Shown here: piece after piece, positions 11,666-11,671 of the stretch
Numbering within the stretch: position 1 is the stretch's first letter
How the letters are laid out: the number at the start of each line of letters is the position of its first letter
DNA from: DATEMK01 sp035275625
GTDB lineage: Bacteria > Bacteroidota > Bacteroidia > AKYH767-A > OLB10
Direction of reading: 5' to 3'
DNA: 11,671 nucleotides
NCBI GenBank assembly: GCA_035275625.1
Contig: DATEMK010000265.1
Location: 1 to 11,671 of the forward strand
Program-made: the position numbers and the translations under genes
Notes under the pieces: model-generated
Seen by the model: the letters and a program-made list of their open reading frames with translations, nothing else
The model's database searches: none
What the model was told of the DNA's origin: nothing

Positions 11666-11671
11666 TATTAA

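Overview
The window is chromosomal DNA from a member of the Bacteroidota, probably an uncultured lineage near the Sphingobacteriia/Chitinophagia. The evidence is a type A T9SS C-terminal sorting domain, an S46 dipeptidyl-peptidase, a coaX - outer membrane barrel - LptC - small membrane protein - CNNM/CorC gene run, promoter-like TAnnTTTG boxes, and almost no Shine-Dalgarno sites. The base composition is moderately AT-rich throughout.

Layout. 1-597 is the 3' end of an S46 (DPP7-type) peptidase, followed by a hairpin terminator. 798-2432 encodes a POT/PTR-family peptide transporter. Together the two genes suggest a peptide-scavenging pair: periplasmic dipeptide release, then proton-coupled uptake. 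Converging on it with an 8-base gap is a minus-strand cluster running from 6844 down to 2441: type III pantothenate kinase, an outer membrane beta-barrel protein, an LptC-like lipoprotein, a 62-residue membrane protein and a CNNM/CBS/CorC protein. This is an envelope-centred cluster. At 7033-8004 a secreted T9SS cargo protein is read on the plus strand.

At 8032-8533 lies the most unusual locus. A promoter box leads into a truncated tRNA-Phe copy, then an intact tRNA-Phe(GAA), then a small GIY-YIG nuclease gene. The last ~24 codons of that gene are themselves derived from a third tRNA-Phe-like sequence. The truncated copy and the gene-embedded copy share a 29-nt direct repeat with one mismatch, 390 bp apart, that brackets the intact tRNA and the nuclease. 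Their anticodon (and in one case T) arms are replaced by CCCGAT/ATCGGG palindromes. This looks like a very small tRNA-targeting element.

8550-8963 is a single-domain response regulator. 9033-10493 (minus) is a helical protein of unknown function. 10494-11074 is a long AT-rich non-coding stretch. 11075-11665 encodes a membrane-anchored or secreted protein with one beta-sandwich (FN3-like) domain, preceded by a strong Shine-Dalgarno sequence that is rare for this phylum.

A second theme is the spacers. At least six separate intergenic or start-proximal positions carry degenerate repeats with a strict 7-nt period but unrelated unit sequences (TTTAAGG, TCTGACC, RGTTTNN, CCAAATN, TTGNNNN, GTTNAAA-like). 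Several GC-rich palindromes of the CCGCC/GGCGG and CCTCCCC/GGGGAGG types are also scattered, one of them inside the T9SS sorting domain.
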